64,000 nt of DNA from Neospora caninum Liverpool (Eukaryota; Apicomplexa; Conoidasida; Eucoccidiorida; Sarcocystidae): the NCBI RefSeq assembly GCF_000208865.1, contig NC_018398.1:5418710-5482709 (forward strand). The letters run 5' to 3'. Below the pieces are notes generated by a model. That model was not told the DNA's origin. It saw nothing but the letters and a program-made list of their open reading frames with translations, and made no database searches. Numbering within the stretch: position 1 is the first letter of the stretch; every line of letters begins with the position of its first letter. This document shows, in pieces, positions 1 through 12,696 of the stretch. The position numbers and the translations under genes are program-made.

Positions 1-2520
1 GCGTCTGTGTCCTTGTTTTCCCCTTTCTTTTTCTTCTTCTTTTCTTCCGGGGCGTGCGCTGCAGCTTCGCCGCCTCGGTGACTCTTCCGTTCCGCCCCGG
101 ACTCGCCGCTTTTCTTCTTTTTCTTTGCTTCTCTCTCTCTTGAAGGCACGCAGTCGGGCTCGGGGGACTCTAACTTCTCGCCCTCGCCGTCTTTTCCTGT
201 CTCGTCCTTCGCATCTCCTGCGTCTTCGGCAGGCGCCGCCAGCGCCTCGCTTTCTTGAGGCACGCCGAAGGGTGACGCAGGATCTGGACCCACGGCGGCT
301 GAAGAACTGGGCGACTGCGTCTGGGGATGAGCAAGGACAGGGAAAGAAAGATGGTAAAAGCTGGAAAGACGCACTCGAGGAGGTCGCCCACTGCGGCCGA
401 GAGGCAGAAGTTCCGCTGCTCGCCTTTTTTTGTCCACTGAAGGGGATAGCGACACAGAGACTTCCACTCAACCGGCGTCTCTGTTTATTCGATTTGAGTT
501 ATACAGTTCTGGATCGCGTATCATTTGTACAGAGACAATACTGCGCAGCGGGTCCACGTGCTCTCCTGTGTCACGCATGCAGCCAATATTTTCCAGAGCG
601 CGAGACACACGCATTTGCTCAGAACCGCCCTGCCAAACGAAAAAGCTCGCGCCTTCGAACATCAGAGAAAATCTCGAACGGAAGCGGCCACGTTCTTCTT
701 CCACAAATCCTCTGAACCTCGCCCCCCCTCACAAAGAAAATTCGTGTTTGTCACGGTGGAAACCGCCCCAAAAACACTTTCCCCTGGGTACACTGCAAAC
801 GTGCACGACCAATTCTGCATTCATGCACATATGGGTATATATATATATATGTATTTCTGTTTAAATATATATATATATATATAGATACATATACATATAT
901 ATATATATATACGCATATCCGCATGCCTCCAAACATCCCCCCGCAAATATTCCTAAGTGCATGCATGCATCCAATACTCATATAAGCACACATTTTCATG
1001 TATGCATATATATATATATACATACACACACACAAGATTACCTGCGAGCATCCATACGGATATGCATATATCAATGCAAAACGTACGCGTGTATACATCT
1101 GCACATACAAGGGTACAAATATACTACGAAGCCTCTATACCTATTAGCAGGCGAATGTGTGCATGCAGACATGGAAGAGGACTGAGGGAGGCCCTGTCAA
1201 ATTTGTTTCTCAGCCGGGGGCGTGCGGCGCGTGTCGACTGGCGACGTGTTTGCGACGTCAACCGGCCAGCGGAGCTCCTCACACGAGATCTGAGGCCAGG
1301 GCGCGTTCGTCGAGGACTTGCTTTCGGAAAGGGACTAAAGAGAAGAAAAGAAATTGAAGGTCCAGAGTTGAGTGCGCGTTGGATGCGCTTCGCAACGATC
1401 TCCGGATTCGGCCATCGCCCGATCGCCAGCTTTGAGAAAACACACTGAAGGCAGCGCAGCCGCAAACATCCCATGTTTGAGGGGAGAAACACAACAGAAG
1501 CGCGACTGGCTTCTCCGGGAAGGAAAATCGGTTCTCATCACACACGCCTAGGTTTCCACGAGGAAAGAAGCCTCCCACCTTTCCGGCAGCGCTGTGTCGG
1601 AGCGACGTTACCTGCCGCAGGCTCGCCACTAACCGACATCGCGAGGGGTAAAGCGCGGCGGCCTTCTTCGCAGACGAAACGATCTGGGGATTCCTACCAG
1701 GTGTTTTCAAGGCCCTGGAAATCCCTTTTCCTCAGTCCCCATCCGAAGCTTTCTCAGCCCCCCACGTTTCCCTCTCGCGAGAACGTTCCTCCACACAACT
1801 CGTGCACGAGTCTCTTTGACGACGGACCCCGACACCGAAGCGCGACACAACTCTGGAGTTGACAGCTGACTAGCGAGTCGCGGCAGAAGGTTGCTCTAAG
1901 CGGCATTGGGCCACTCTTCAACAGAGACGTTTTCAAAAAAAAGCGAGGAAAAGCCGGTGCTCGGCGGAAGATCGTCTGGGGGCGAGACGCTTCTTTCGCT
2001 CCTTTACCAGCTTTTGGTTTGTGAAGGGATTGTGGAGGTACACCTCAAAGGCGCCGATCTGGGGATAGCGGAATTTCCGGACGATCATTCCCGTGATATC
2101 CCGAATGACATCTGCGGAAAAGCACGGCGCGCGGAACTCAGCGAGCGATGAAGCGGGAGGCGTTATCGGGAGCAGACGCCTCGTCCAGAGATCCCTAGCC
2201 GAAGGGCGTTTTGCGCCTTTGCGCGTCGCCGAGCTGTCTGTTTGCGCCCCGGTCTCCGGCAAGCAACCTGGCAACCTTCGAACGTGTGTAGAGAGGGACA
2301 CGTGCGGCTGCGCTAAGGTGTCTAGCTGAATCGATGGATCTTTCTGCGAATCTGGACGGCCTTCAGAGAGGTGTGCATGCGGATGCACAGATGGCCCTCA
2401 AGGTGGGAAGGAAACAAAGGAAGGGCATTTGTGGAAGAGAGACTCACAAAAATGATTGCAGAAACGATCTTCCTGGAACCTCAGGTCGCCGCGCCTTCCC
2501 AAATCTGGAGGCGGGTTCAC
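1..2520 (-). CDS. Partial gene: selenoprotein W / MIEN1-like (Rdx) domain protein with charged tail
   Basis: Several minus-strand exons fit together in phase. Exon 2008-2111 encodes VIRDITGMIVRKFRYPQIG followed by GAFEVYLHNPFTNQKL. Exon 1283-1444 encodes CVFSKLAIGRWPNPEIVAKR followed by IQRALNSG. Exon 1-320 encodes a Pro/Glu/Lys-rich tail (with AKKKKKSGES and EEKKKKKKGE) that runs off the left edge. The order GAFEV..., then VFSKL...G..P, then a helix matches the Rdx fold of the SelW/SelT/MIEN1 family (MIEN1 has GAFEIEING and LVFSKLENG). Family members are small thioredoxin-like redox proteins. Acceptors at 2112-2113, 1445-1446 and 321-322 are each preceded by pyrimidines. Exon 2448-2520 (VNPPPDLGRRGDL, then RFQEDRFCNHF) also fits the phase but is tentative. 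The CxxC/CxxU redox motif and the start codon were not found, so the true 5' end may lie above 2520. The 1283 donor is the weakest junction. The domain call is an inference from motif similarity. Confidence 0.55.
836..911. repeat. TA-rich microsatellite
   Basis: Two runs of alternating TA are separated by short interruptions. They lie in the interval between the 1283 and 320 splice sites of the minus-strand Rdx gene, so they are probably intronic. Confidence 0.8.
958..968. promoter_or_regulatory. Two overlapping TGCATGC palindromes
   Basis: TGCATGC occurs at 958-964 and again at 962-968. TGCATGC-type motifs are known cis elements in Toxoplasma promoters. Here they lie inside a likely intron next to TA/CA repeats, so a regulatory role is doubtful. 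Confidence 0.15.
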
Positions 2521-5500
2521 CTAGAACACGAAAAGCGAGCAAGAGAAACGGAAAGGCCAAGCATGTGTGCGTGTGTCGACTGCAACTGGACTACGCCAGC
2601 GAGCAAACACAGCCAGCTGAAGGAAGTGAAGCAAACCACTGTTTCGAGCGTCGTCAGAAGCGCCGACAGGTGTAAGGCGGTTGGGTCAACGAGAAATAAC
2701 GTTTGGTACACAAGTCTGATCGGTGTACTTTTTATTTATGGAGACGATAACCAGAGAGTCGCCGCATATACGCGTGTCCATATTCCAATCTCCCTATAAA
2801 GACGTAAGTATATACACATATGTCGGAATAGGGTGTACATGAAAAGAGAGGGCAGGGGTGGTTGTATGTACATTTTCGCGCATAAGCATGTTGCATCTCT
2901 TCCTGAAAAGACGTGGAAGGAAAGCGGCAACCGAGCCGGGTCGCCCATTCTTACCAGGAAAACCAGCTGCTCATTGACTGCATGCGAAATTGCCTCTTGA
3001 ACTGGCGTCCACCAGCGGAAAGAACCGAAAAAAGACAAGTCGACGCAGGCGAATGGGCGCAAGAGGTTGAGGAGAAAGTGAATAGGTGTATCTCCAATCG
3101 AACAGAAGGAAGACTTTTAAAGGTGTTTGCGCACATAGAAGCGGAGCGAACCACCGAATGCGGTGGATACGAAGCGTGTCTTCCCGTTATTTCTCCCTGC
3201 CGCCAACATACGATTATGCGTGGAAATCCGCTACTTCAACGCTCCACTCTGTTGCTGCTACAAAAAAAGAATAAACCTCTCCTTGCAAAAATATGATAGG
3301 CACGCAGACGCTGTAAGTAAGGCTACGTGAAAAGTATCTGCCAACATACATGCTATTGTAGCATGTCATGCAGACTCGATTTCTACTACACAAATAACTA
3401 AGAAGTGCATATGCACATTTATGTATGCTTGCGCACAGATGCATGATGCGTACATGCACATAACGCCCAGTTGCTTGACCAGATCAGACCTCTTCTCGCC
3501 TTTACCTCGTTTCGCATATTCTTCGTACTTGCGTCCATCGTGATGCGTGGAATGCAGATGGTCTTCACAGTCAACGCTGGTGGAAGAGTTTGCAAAAAAA
3601 GCAGAACGCTTCTCTGGTTTAAGAAAGAACGTGAGTTCCTCTTCGGAGAGGAGTTTTATTCTCTACAAATATATGAAAATGCGTCAATATGTGTACCTAT
3701 AGAAGAGGAGTTAGAGGATGTAGCTGCATATGGCAAGCAATCGTGTAAAATGTAGGGGCCAACGTGCTGAGATGGCCCATATCTTTTGCGGAATGCAGGG
3801 AATTTAGTGAGGAAAGGGATATATGGCTAGGAGGGCTGTGGCGGGAAGTATCCGACGCCAATGGGAACCGTGTTGTTTGTCCTTCTGTCGTTGGGGTTCA
3901 CTCAAGAACGTGCGAACGAAATACGCGAGACCGACATCATTCCGCTTGTTTAGTTTGACCCCGGAGCCTGGCAAACGAGGACGAGAAAGGGAAGTGTCGA
4001 AGCAAATACATGAAGCCTTTCATATCGAGTGCATGCATCTTTCATATACATTCCTGCTCTCGTCTCTTCGCAGTGGAGCATCTGCGTTTCTTTTGCCAGT
4101 CTCCGTTCTCTGGCTTCCCGCAGTTTCGGTGCTGATCTGTGGGCCGGCATATGGGCACGACCAGCTTACCAGTGTTCAATTTCGACAGTTAGTCGGGTGT
4201 ATCGGGAAGGCGGCGCTGCTGCCATTTTCACCTGCCCCTCCGCGGAAGCGAAAGGGAGTGGAAAAGTTAAGATAGAAGACGTTCCCGATTATAGTGCGGA
4301 CGGAAATGCAAGAGCGGTCGAGAAAATGGGCACAAAGAGGCAGGTGGAACGGTACCGAGAGGAAAGAGCAGAACACGAGTCAGCAGTCTTCCCAGGGGCT
4401 CCACATTCCTTGAGGCTTCTGTGTGTTGCAGGTTCAAATACCTTTTTCGTCGAATGGGTATAATTGTTCAAGAAATGGCGGTCCAAGTCCCGTAGGGAAA
4501 TCTGGTACCGTGATTTCCAGGAGTGGTCATGGACAGAATGATGCGCGGTTGATTTAGAATATGCGAGAAAACAAAAGTACGAACGGTCTTTTCGTTACGA
4601 CTGGAAACCAATAGGATATCTCGCGTTTGACGGAAGGAGCGGAAGGAACTGAGAGAAAACAGCGATTGCGCTGAGCTGTTACGACTGTTCTGCACATGCT
4701 GCTCCAAAGAACAAGCGTAGGAAACTCGCAGCTCACAGATAGGACCAGGGTACATCAACTACAGCCGTCATTAATCACGCTGGAGAAATCGAGTACGTTG
4801 ACAGTAGTACAGTAACAGTAAAGCTGATGCCAAGATGAAACACATACAGATTGGGATTCTCTTTCTTTTCAGCGCTTTTGCTTGGACTGGGTGAAGTATC
4901 AGACCGGATGATAGCGGAAAGAAAAGGAAGAATGCGAATGGGATTCTGCTGAACATGGAAAGAAAAAGATCCCAGAAACTCTCTGGTGTCTATACACCCG
5001 ATTTTACCGCGAGTCGTTGTTCCGGCGTATCGCCTGAAGAAAGAGAGTTCTGGGGAGACAAATGGATAAACATGTGTGCTTCAGTTGATTTACGGTATAT
5101 GCTTCTAACGGAGTCTCGATTTTTTTGTGAAATTGCCAATGACGGAATCGTTTCGATTTGTCACTTGGATCCCTTTCTGGGTTCTTGGGGGGTGAGGACG
5201 GTATCTGGCGATGTCTCAGAACTGAACAGATGAGTAGTGCTTGACAGCCCTCCACATTTTCCCTGTGATGCCCTCATTTGCGTCGAGTCGAGACGAGCCC
5301 GTAACGTCGCTCTGGTCTGAGCAACTGAGCGACCGCAAGTTTCCGTAAGCCCGCCATCACGCCGGGTACCAAACTCCCACAGCTGGCGGGATCAAGCAGA
5401 TCACGTGGTCTGCCTTTATACAGCACCCCTCCATGAATCTAAAATTTGGCTAGGGAGCTCCGGCCTGGGGGATACACTTTCAAGCGTCCTCGAGAATGCC

Positions 5501-8500
5501 AGAAGGCTCTGATGCTGTTGGTTTCTTTGCGCGCCCCACAACGTAGCTCGTTCGTTCACGTCGCAGAACGAAGCCTGAACCAAAGTGTCGGGGTGTGTTT
5601 CCACGGCCTTGTTCTCTGGTCAGCGTCTTCTTTTCCCTCCTGCAGAGGCCATGTGCACAAAGTTTCCTACTTCTGCACCACAAGTATTTTCAGCCCTTTA
5701 CGTGGCGCTGCCAGATCTGGTATCAGTGGATTCCGGCACTGGACGACTTACCATTTTGAAGCAGATTGGTTCCACTTCGTTTTTACAGCCGCCTACTGAG
5801 TCCACTGGAGAGAAACGTTCTCAGGTAAACCACACACACGAACCTAAAATAGATCTTTTGCCAAGATGGTTCTCTGGCTCGTGACCCAATTGTTGGCTGA
5901 AAAATCAGGAACCAATCAACACCGACGGGTGTCTGATTCGTGGCTGTGCTTGCTATGAAACGAGACATTTCGAGTCTTGATTTCTCCGTGTAACGAAAAC
6001 AGACTGCCGACGACAATCCACAAAGATCTATACACCTCCAGTGCTTCGCCAACTTCTCTCCCCCGTTGAAGACCGACTGTCCTGTAGGCATGACCTGGTG
6101 GGATGTCGCTAGGAGACTTTTCCCAACACACGAGGAGAGATCTAATCCTGGGCGTTTAGCTCTCTGTCATAATGAATGGTCGGACAAGCACATCTGAAAG
6201 ACTTCCTGAAGCCTCCAAATTAAATGGCATTCACGTACTTCGCAGCGCCCGACGGCTCCGTCGGTCGGAAAACACGGAACTGGGACGGCTGCTTCACGTT
6301 AATTTCCTTTGATGCCAGATCTTTCCGACTTCCACAAGACATTGTTCGTTGCCAGTCCTTCTGTCTGCGTAGGGTACACAGATTTCGCTCCACCTCCGTT
6401 TCTCCAGTCCGCGGTCAACATGACATCTGTCGGCGGTGACCCTGTCACCGCTAACTAGACGTACCCTTGGGCTGCAGGAGTTCTGTGAAGCTCGTGCAAG
6501 TGACATGCTAACTCCAGAATGTGCTATTTTTATGCTACTTCTGGCTAAAAGAGAGCTTGGTTGACCGGTGTAGTTGGTTTCTGTCGCCCGGTTTGCGATG
6601 CAACTACTAGCAACATTGTGCAGGTGTGTAGTCCTACGAGCACCCTGGAATCGGCAACTGGACAAACCATTCTGGTAGGCATAACGCTCTGAGACACGGG
6701 AAACTGTCCCCGGTGAAAAATGAACGACAGCGCCAGCTTTCCCGTATGAGCACAGATATGTTTCTTATTTCCCAGGCAGATTTTGGGGTGGCCTTTGTTG
6801 AATCAGCTGTGAAAGGCAAGGCCTGGCGCGCAGGGCCGCGCGCGCTCACGCGCTTTTGTCTGGCTTGGAGCAGGGGAGAGACCTCGTGCGGCGTGCTCCT
6901 GTCCGCGCTAGTACAGGTGTTGTCAAGGTTCTCATTTACCCGGAAGGTCCCCAGTTTTTCACGGCTGCTCAACGGCTTTTTCTCGAGCTCACAAAACCGA
7001 AAGCGACCGTTTGCATGTTCTTTCTAATGCTCAATAAACTCGACCAACCGGAAAAAGCAACTTGGTCCGCCACGGGTCCCAGCGCCTTGACACCAGACCT
7101 CATTCCGCGCATCCGCTAAGATGGGCTCGGGCCACCTCCCCCTCATTGGACTGCGATTGGCGACTGTATACATTGCAGCGAAAAAGATACAGTTGTCCTA
7201 ACGCGTGCTTAGATTGAACTCGTCCAGAGGGTCGTGGAAAGTGATTCGTTGCAAGTGGGACTCGCGGCTCTGCGCTGCCGTTTTTTCATGTTTTTCTGAC
7301 AATTCCCGTGCCGAATTTCCGGTCCCGGCTGGCGCTTTTTTCGCGTGCGCGCGCGCGAATTGCCACAGCGTTTGGGCGTCCCTCGTCCGCTTTGCGATTC
7401 ACTCTTTTTGCAGGCCGTGCCGTAGTCCTTCCCTGCCTGCTCCAGTTCTCACCTTCCTTCCATGTGCTCTCTCCGCCTCTGCTCAGAGAAAGGGGGAAAT
7501 ATCAGCTGACATTTGCACCCCTGTCCCGCTCGAGCACGTGCAGAAACGGACAGTGCAGCGAGAAAAAGCCCTGTTTCGGACTCCTTTTCTCCACGCCTTC
7601 CGTCAAGCGCGCTTCGCTGGTGACTCTCCAAATCTTCCCGCCCTTGACTGTCCGTTTCCATTCGCAGGGCACCTCGCTTCACAATGTGTGTCTAGCCTCT
7701 CTAAATCTAGTCACCCGGTTCAGCTGCGTCCTCGTCCACTAGGGATCGAGCCTTTGTGGCCCTCACGTACTTCTTTTCCTGTCCGCGCCGCGCGCTCGGC
7801 ACGAGACACACACGAATGTTGAGGATTTCTACTCGGACCTGACAGGAGTTGCCTCTTGCTTTCCCAGTGTACATACCGCCGAAATCGATCTGCGTCAGCT
7901 AGTCTGCGCGCGTCCGCCACAATTGAACGTCTAATGCTGCGAGGGTGTACCCCGCGCCGAAACCCCGGAATCGCGGCCGTCTCGTCTTTGTGCGAATAGG
8001 CTACTCAACTCTCCTTTCTTTCTTACCGACCGCTCCACGTGCGCCAAAGAGCCATCATTGACTTTTTTCGTCGGTTTCCTGCCGTCCGCCTGCGTGCTTC
8101 CCTACTTTTGAGCGAGTCCGACCCCACGCTGAGGCGGAAACCACCTCGGACAAACCACCGTTTTTTTCTTTCTGAAAATCTGTCTCCTTTCTCGGTATGA
8201 GTCGCTTTTTCCCCCTTTCCTGCCTTTCCTCTTGTTCGTGTGCCTGCTCCTTTCAGGGTCGTGTCCGTTTTTCCGGTCTTGAACGCTCTGCCGATCCTTG
8301 TCCGTGATTCCGAAAATCCGTTTTTCTTCTCGAAGCTCTTCGCGTGTCTTTCCCTGCTTTCCCATTCTTTCGTGGTCTCGAATCGCATGCCGACATTATT
8401 GTCACGGCGGCAACCCAACGTTCTCGAAATTGCGAATGCATGCACTGGCTAGCTATAGAAGACCTACCAGGATTCCCCTCTGTCCGTGAAGAGCTCTCCT

Positions 8501-8943
8501 TCTGAACTGCGCGCACTTTGCATGCGTTCTCACTGATTTCGCTTTCTGGCGAGGAATTCGATTTCCGTGCTGGGTCGGTGACGTGGACCTGGGACGCGAA
8601 ACACACTAGGAGAGTTCGCCCCACACCTGGTCCCCGCAGTCCTTTTCTGTTGTACGCCGTTTTCTCTCCTCTCCGTTCGTGCGTCCCTCTCCTCTTTCTT
8701 CCTCTCTTGTCCACGCCGTCCTCCCCTCTTTGCGGCGTTCAACCCTTCTGTACGACCCCACTTGCGGTTTTCAGCACGTCTTCTTGTCAGTGACAAACGT
8801 TCCCGTTCTTCGGCGCTCCGCCGTACCGCGGTTCTTTCACTTCCCTTGGCTCTCTCTCTCTCTCCCTTTCCTTCGTCTCCTTCTCCTACTGCGTCTCCTG
8901 CTCGCCTCTTCTCCCTCCTTTCTGCTTCGCCTTCCTCGTCAAG
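2521..8943. other. Spacer between divergent genes; no convincing gene
   Basis: This 6.4 kb separates the 5' side of the minus-strand Rdx gene from the plus-strand DHHC gene. It must hold the missing 5' exon(s) of the first gene and the promoter and 5' UTR of the second. From about 7200 to 8943 the plus strand is strongly pyrimidine-rich, typical of coccidian 5' leaders. A 92-codon ATG ORF at 4955-5233 (+) and a spliceable open segment at 5647-5824 (+) are the only stretches with protein-like composition. Neither shows a recognisable domain. Confidence 0.6.
8437..8443. promoter_or_regulatory. TGCATGC motif upstream of the DHHC gene
   Basis: The palindrome TGCATGC lies about 500 bases upstream of the DHHC start codon. 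This 7-mer is a reported Toxoplasma promoter element. A few chance copies are expected in a window of this size, so the call rests on position only. Confidence 0.25.
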
Positions 8944-11900
8944 ATGTACCACGGCCCGTCGCCGTTGGGACCCACCATGCTGTACCACCAACCGGACGGC
9001 TACGCGCCTGCGCCCTTGGGGCCGGCGCCGATGGCTGCAGCGTCTTCTCACCAGCACAGCTCGACATCTCCCCGGGGGTATCCTGCTTCGCCGACCGCTG
9101 CCCGCGGGCCCGCGGGCCTCGTGCCCTCGGCGCCTGTGGGGGCGACGCCTCCCCGGAAATCCGGGAACGCTTGCTTTCTCTTGGCGGTCGTTCTCTTGCT
9201 CTCCTTCCTCTACCTCGGCTATGTCTTCATTCTACTGGCTCCGCTCCTCTGGCCGTACCCCTCGATGCTCGGCTTTGTCCTCTTTGTCGCTTTCCATTGC
9301 TGCTTCGTGCTCCTCCTCGGCGCCTTCCTCAAAGCGGTGTGCACGGACCCGGGGCGCGTCCCCGCCAACTGGGGATTCTACATGGGCGACGAAAACAAAC
9401 GCCGCAGATACTGCAAAGTCTGCAACGTGTGGAAACCCGACCGAACGCACCACTGCTCCGCCTGTGGCCGATGGTGAGCAGGAGAGAGACACTCGGCGAG
9501 AGAAGACCGCTCCTCGCGTTACTCCCCACGTGTCGTGGAACTGCCTTTGAAGACGAGGATGGAGAGGACCCCACGCTCAGCCGCGGAAGCAGTACAGACA
9601 AATTCCGACACGTCCAGCAGGCCTCTACAGTTAGATGCAGGGACACACGTGTAGATCTCCCTTTTGCCTTCTTTCCAACGCATGGGCACGTCTGTAGAGG
9701 TGGATGCGCGGCGAGACAACAGAGAGATTAGGGGGAACGCGTCGGGCTGCGGAAGAGGGCGAAACTCGGAGCGTTGCGTGTGTTTGTTTCCGCTCAGCGT
9801 GCTGAACATGGATCACCACTGCCCATGGATCAACAACTGCGTCGGCTTTTACAACCGCAAATATTTCATCCAGCTCCTGATCTACGCGATTGCTTGCCTT
9901 TTCTTCATCTTCATACACGGGTGAGAAAAAGATGCAAACGCGTGAACACCAGACGTGAACGGTTGTCGCATGCATACCCACTGCAAGCCTGCCAGGACCG
10001 CTCGACGCATGTAGCCAGGCACAGGGCGACACAGAGCTTTTCCGTGTGGCTGCAAAAACGCGATGCCTCTCCTGGAGGCGCCTGTGTGGGCTGAGGAGAT
10101 TTCTGTCCCGCGACCTGCGCAGGCAAACCGCTCCCCGATACAGACTCCGGCCGCACGCTAGCAGACGGCCTTGTGGGGTGGACGTGGCCAGATGCACAGT
10201 CTTTGTCGAGACGAAAATACACAAAATGTGCACGTGCCTCGCCGTGTTTCTCTGGCGCGCTGGCTGAAGAGAAAGCCACAATGGTCACAGACAAAGAACT
10301 TGAGCTCTGGAAGTTCAGCCGGAGATCTGTAGATGGAGCAGGGGAATAGAGATGAGGGTGTACACATGTGTGTAAGGAACACGATACATCTAGGCAAAAA
10401 CATATATATGCATGTATATATATGTCTGTGTGTTTATCGCTGGATAGATGTGTGCATCCACATTACATTAGTTGTCGAGTGGGAGAGGAAGGGAAGAAGT
10501 GTGAGAGACAAAGGGACAGAGGCGCCTACGTCGGCGCCAGTCATTCTCGGGCTGTATGCTCTCAGAGTCATGAGAGAGGTTGTTAGGCACGACGCTAGAC
10601 TGTCGCTCCTGCACAAACATAGACGCTGATAATCCCAAATACAGATGCACATGAACAGACGCGCATGGACATCGATAGAGACAAGTCGGTAAATACAAAA
10701 GAAGCACACCTGGGAGATCCTGATAGGCAACACGGCGCCTAGAGGGAGAGAAGACGGGCACGCTGGGTGCTTTGGGGTACGTCGGCGAGCAAAAAACTTC
10801 CTCGGGGTGGTTTCCTCACCTAAGGAGGCTGTTTCTCTTGTGTGTTTTTTAGATTCTACTTCATTTTCGTGGAGAGCATTCGAAGCACACAACCTCACTC
10901 TCCGGAGATTCACGCTCTCCCCTACCAGACCGAGACGTCGGCGGCGGCCGTTCTCAAATACGTCTACGTCTGTCTTATGCTCTTCTTTTCCATGGTCCTC
11001 ATCTTTGCACTCATTCCCTTCTCCAGATTCCATCTTAACCTCGTCCTCAAGGTGCGTCCAATAGTCTTCATCTCGCAACCTCTGCATGCCTCTATCGGTG
11101 TACAAATAGACATGTATGTATCCGTCAGTGTCTGTGTATGAGTTTGCGTGGTGAACTGTGCAGTGATTGAAGAATGGACACGAGACATTGTGTCGAATCG
11201 CCCGTGGTCGCACTGAGTCTCTCGCACGCGTTCTGTTCTATCTGCCCGCCGACTTCCCGCTGCTTCGCGCGCGCCTCGGTTTCTCCGTTTCTCTGCGTCC
11301 GTCAACAGGACACCTTTCCTGAAAACGAGAGGCAGACGCGCTCGCATGCACCGAACTACCTCTGTTTTGTCGCCTGCGTGTAAATCTCTTTTTATCTGTT
11401 TCCGTCGATGTCTCTGCATCCAAAACTGATCCCCATCTGTGTATTTCTTTCCTATATATACATATAATTGTATGCACACACGCATATCCTTTTCAACAAA
11501 AACATATGTATATATATATATATATGTCTGCTTGCTCTTCGAGTGTGTTACGGAAGCGCGATAAGTGTCGTGCACTGGTTTTTCTTTTTCAGAATTCCAC
11601 AACCATCGAGAACATGGATGTCGCGAACCGAGACCGAAATCGGTACGACTTGGGCGTGAGCCGGAACATTGAACAGGTGCGTTTTGGACAAGACGCCGTT
11701 CCTGGCTCTTTTTCCTGTCGCAGTCTTCTTCTTCGTCTCGCAAGGAGACTCGGTCTTTCGGCACTCACACCTTCCCTTACGCCGTCCGCGAGGAGTAGAG
11801 CTCACGCATTTATTTACATATGTGTATGTTTCGGCCTTTACCTGTGAAAATTCACGTACACCTTTGCATACTTAGGTAAACCGGAACAACAGCGTTACGC

Positions 11901-11964
11901 AGTTGGTGCCCGCTCTGTATTTACGCGTTTGTAGACCCCTCCGTCGTCGTGTTCGTCGAGTTGA

Positions 11965-11995
<31 letters not shown>

Positions 11996-12696
11996 GCATA
12001 TACACATCAGCGTCATGTAGCGAGTGTCTGTGCGCTGTCTGAGAATATACATGTATGTATATAAATGTATATAGGTTTAGATTTGGAGTGCGAAGGAGAG
12101 GGGATGCGAGATTCTTCGGTTGTCTGTTTGTAGCCTTTGGAGAGCTGTGAACAGTGTCTCCTGATGGGAACTGCCCTGTGCGGGTTCCTCGTTTTCAGGT
12201 TTTCGGTTCCAACCCTTGCTGCTGGTTCGTGCCGGCGCAATTCGCGGCGAACCGCCCCGTGGGTGACGGCGTGCGATGGAACATGCACTACATGGTGGCA
12301 GACGAGCAGGTGAGAAAGGGGGAGTCCGCGTTAGAACCCTGGACATCTCAGTGCCCGTGAATAGGCAACGGTCAGTGGTGCGCTTCAAACACATTTGCCG
12401 AGACTTTCCCATATGTGGACTTGCAGGACTTGCATACTTTTATCTATATACATACGTATATCTCTGTGCAGAGACGTGTGGACACAGATATACTTCTATG
12501 AATACGTATGCAAATATACATGCAAATAGCCACATGCATGTGCATAGGTATGCCTGTCCGTACATGTGCGTCTCCTGTGGATGTGTGCTTTGTTTGTGTC
12601 CGTCTTTTCGTGTAGCGTTTTCTTCTCTCCCGCCGTGTGCTGTGCTTCCTTTTCGGCCATGCGTCGCTTTTTCCGTGTGGTTTTTTGCAGGTGTAG
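8944..12696 (+). CDS. DHHC-type protein S-acyltransferase (palmitoyltransferase)
   Basis: Integral membrane enzyme expected to transfer palmitate to cysteines of membrane-associated proteins. Exons: 8944-9473, 9798-9920, 10853-11051, 11593-11676, 12199-12309, 12691-12696. All junctions are GT-AG and in phase, giving 350 residues. Order: Pro/Ala-rich cytosolic N-terminus (1-73); helices near 76-100 and 107-132; DPG at 135-137; Cys-rich domain from Cys157 with [11 protein letters not shown]; catalytic DHHC at 182-185 ([14 protein letters not shown], split by intron 1 inside the Cys177 codon); helices near 205-230 and 252-275; a canonical TTxE motif (TTIE, 287-290); and a short C-terminus with [11 protein letters not shown]. 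All expected catalytic and zinc-ligand residues are present. The ATG follows a pyrimidine-rich leader (tcaagATGT). The last exon adds one Val codon and TAG right after a strong acceptor, so the C-terminal end is slightly less certain. Substrate and target membrane cannot be read from sequence. Confidence 0.93.
11968..11995. repeat. (TA)14 microsatellite
   Basis: Uninterrupted TA dinucleotide run inside intron 4 (11677-12198) of the DHHC gene. Confidence 0.95.

Noticed and set aside
2955..3062. Possible first exon of the Rdx gene in phase with 2448-2520
   Set aside because: The apparent start codon at 3062 is TTG, there is no ATG in that frame, and the peptide does not resemble the family N-terminus.
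4955..5233. 92-codon ATG frame in the left spacer
   Set aside because: Composition is plausible but there is no domain, no neighbouring exon and no other support.
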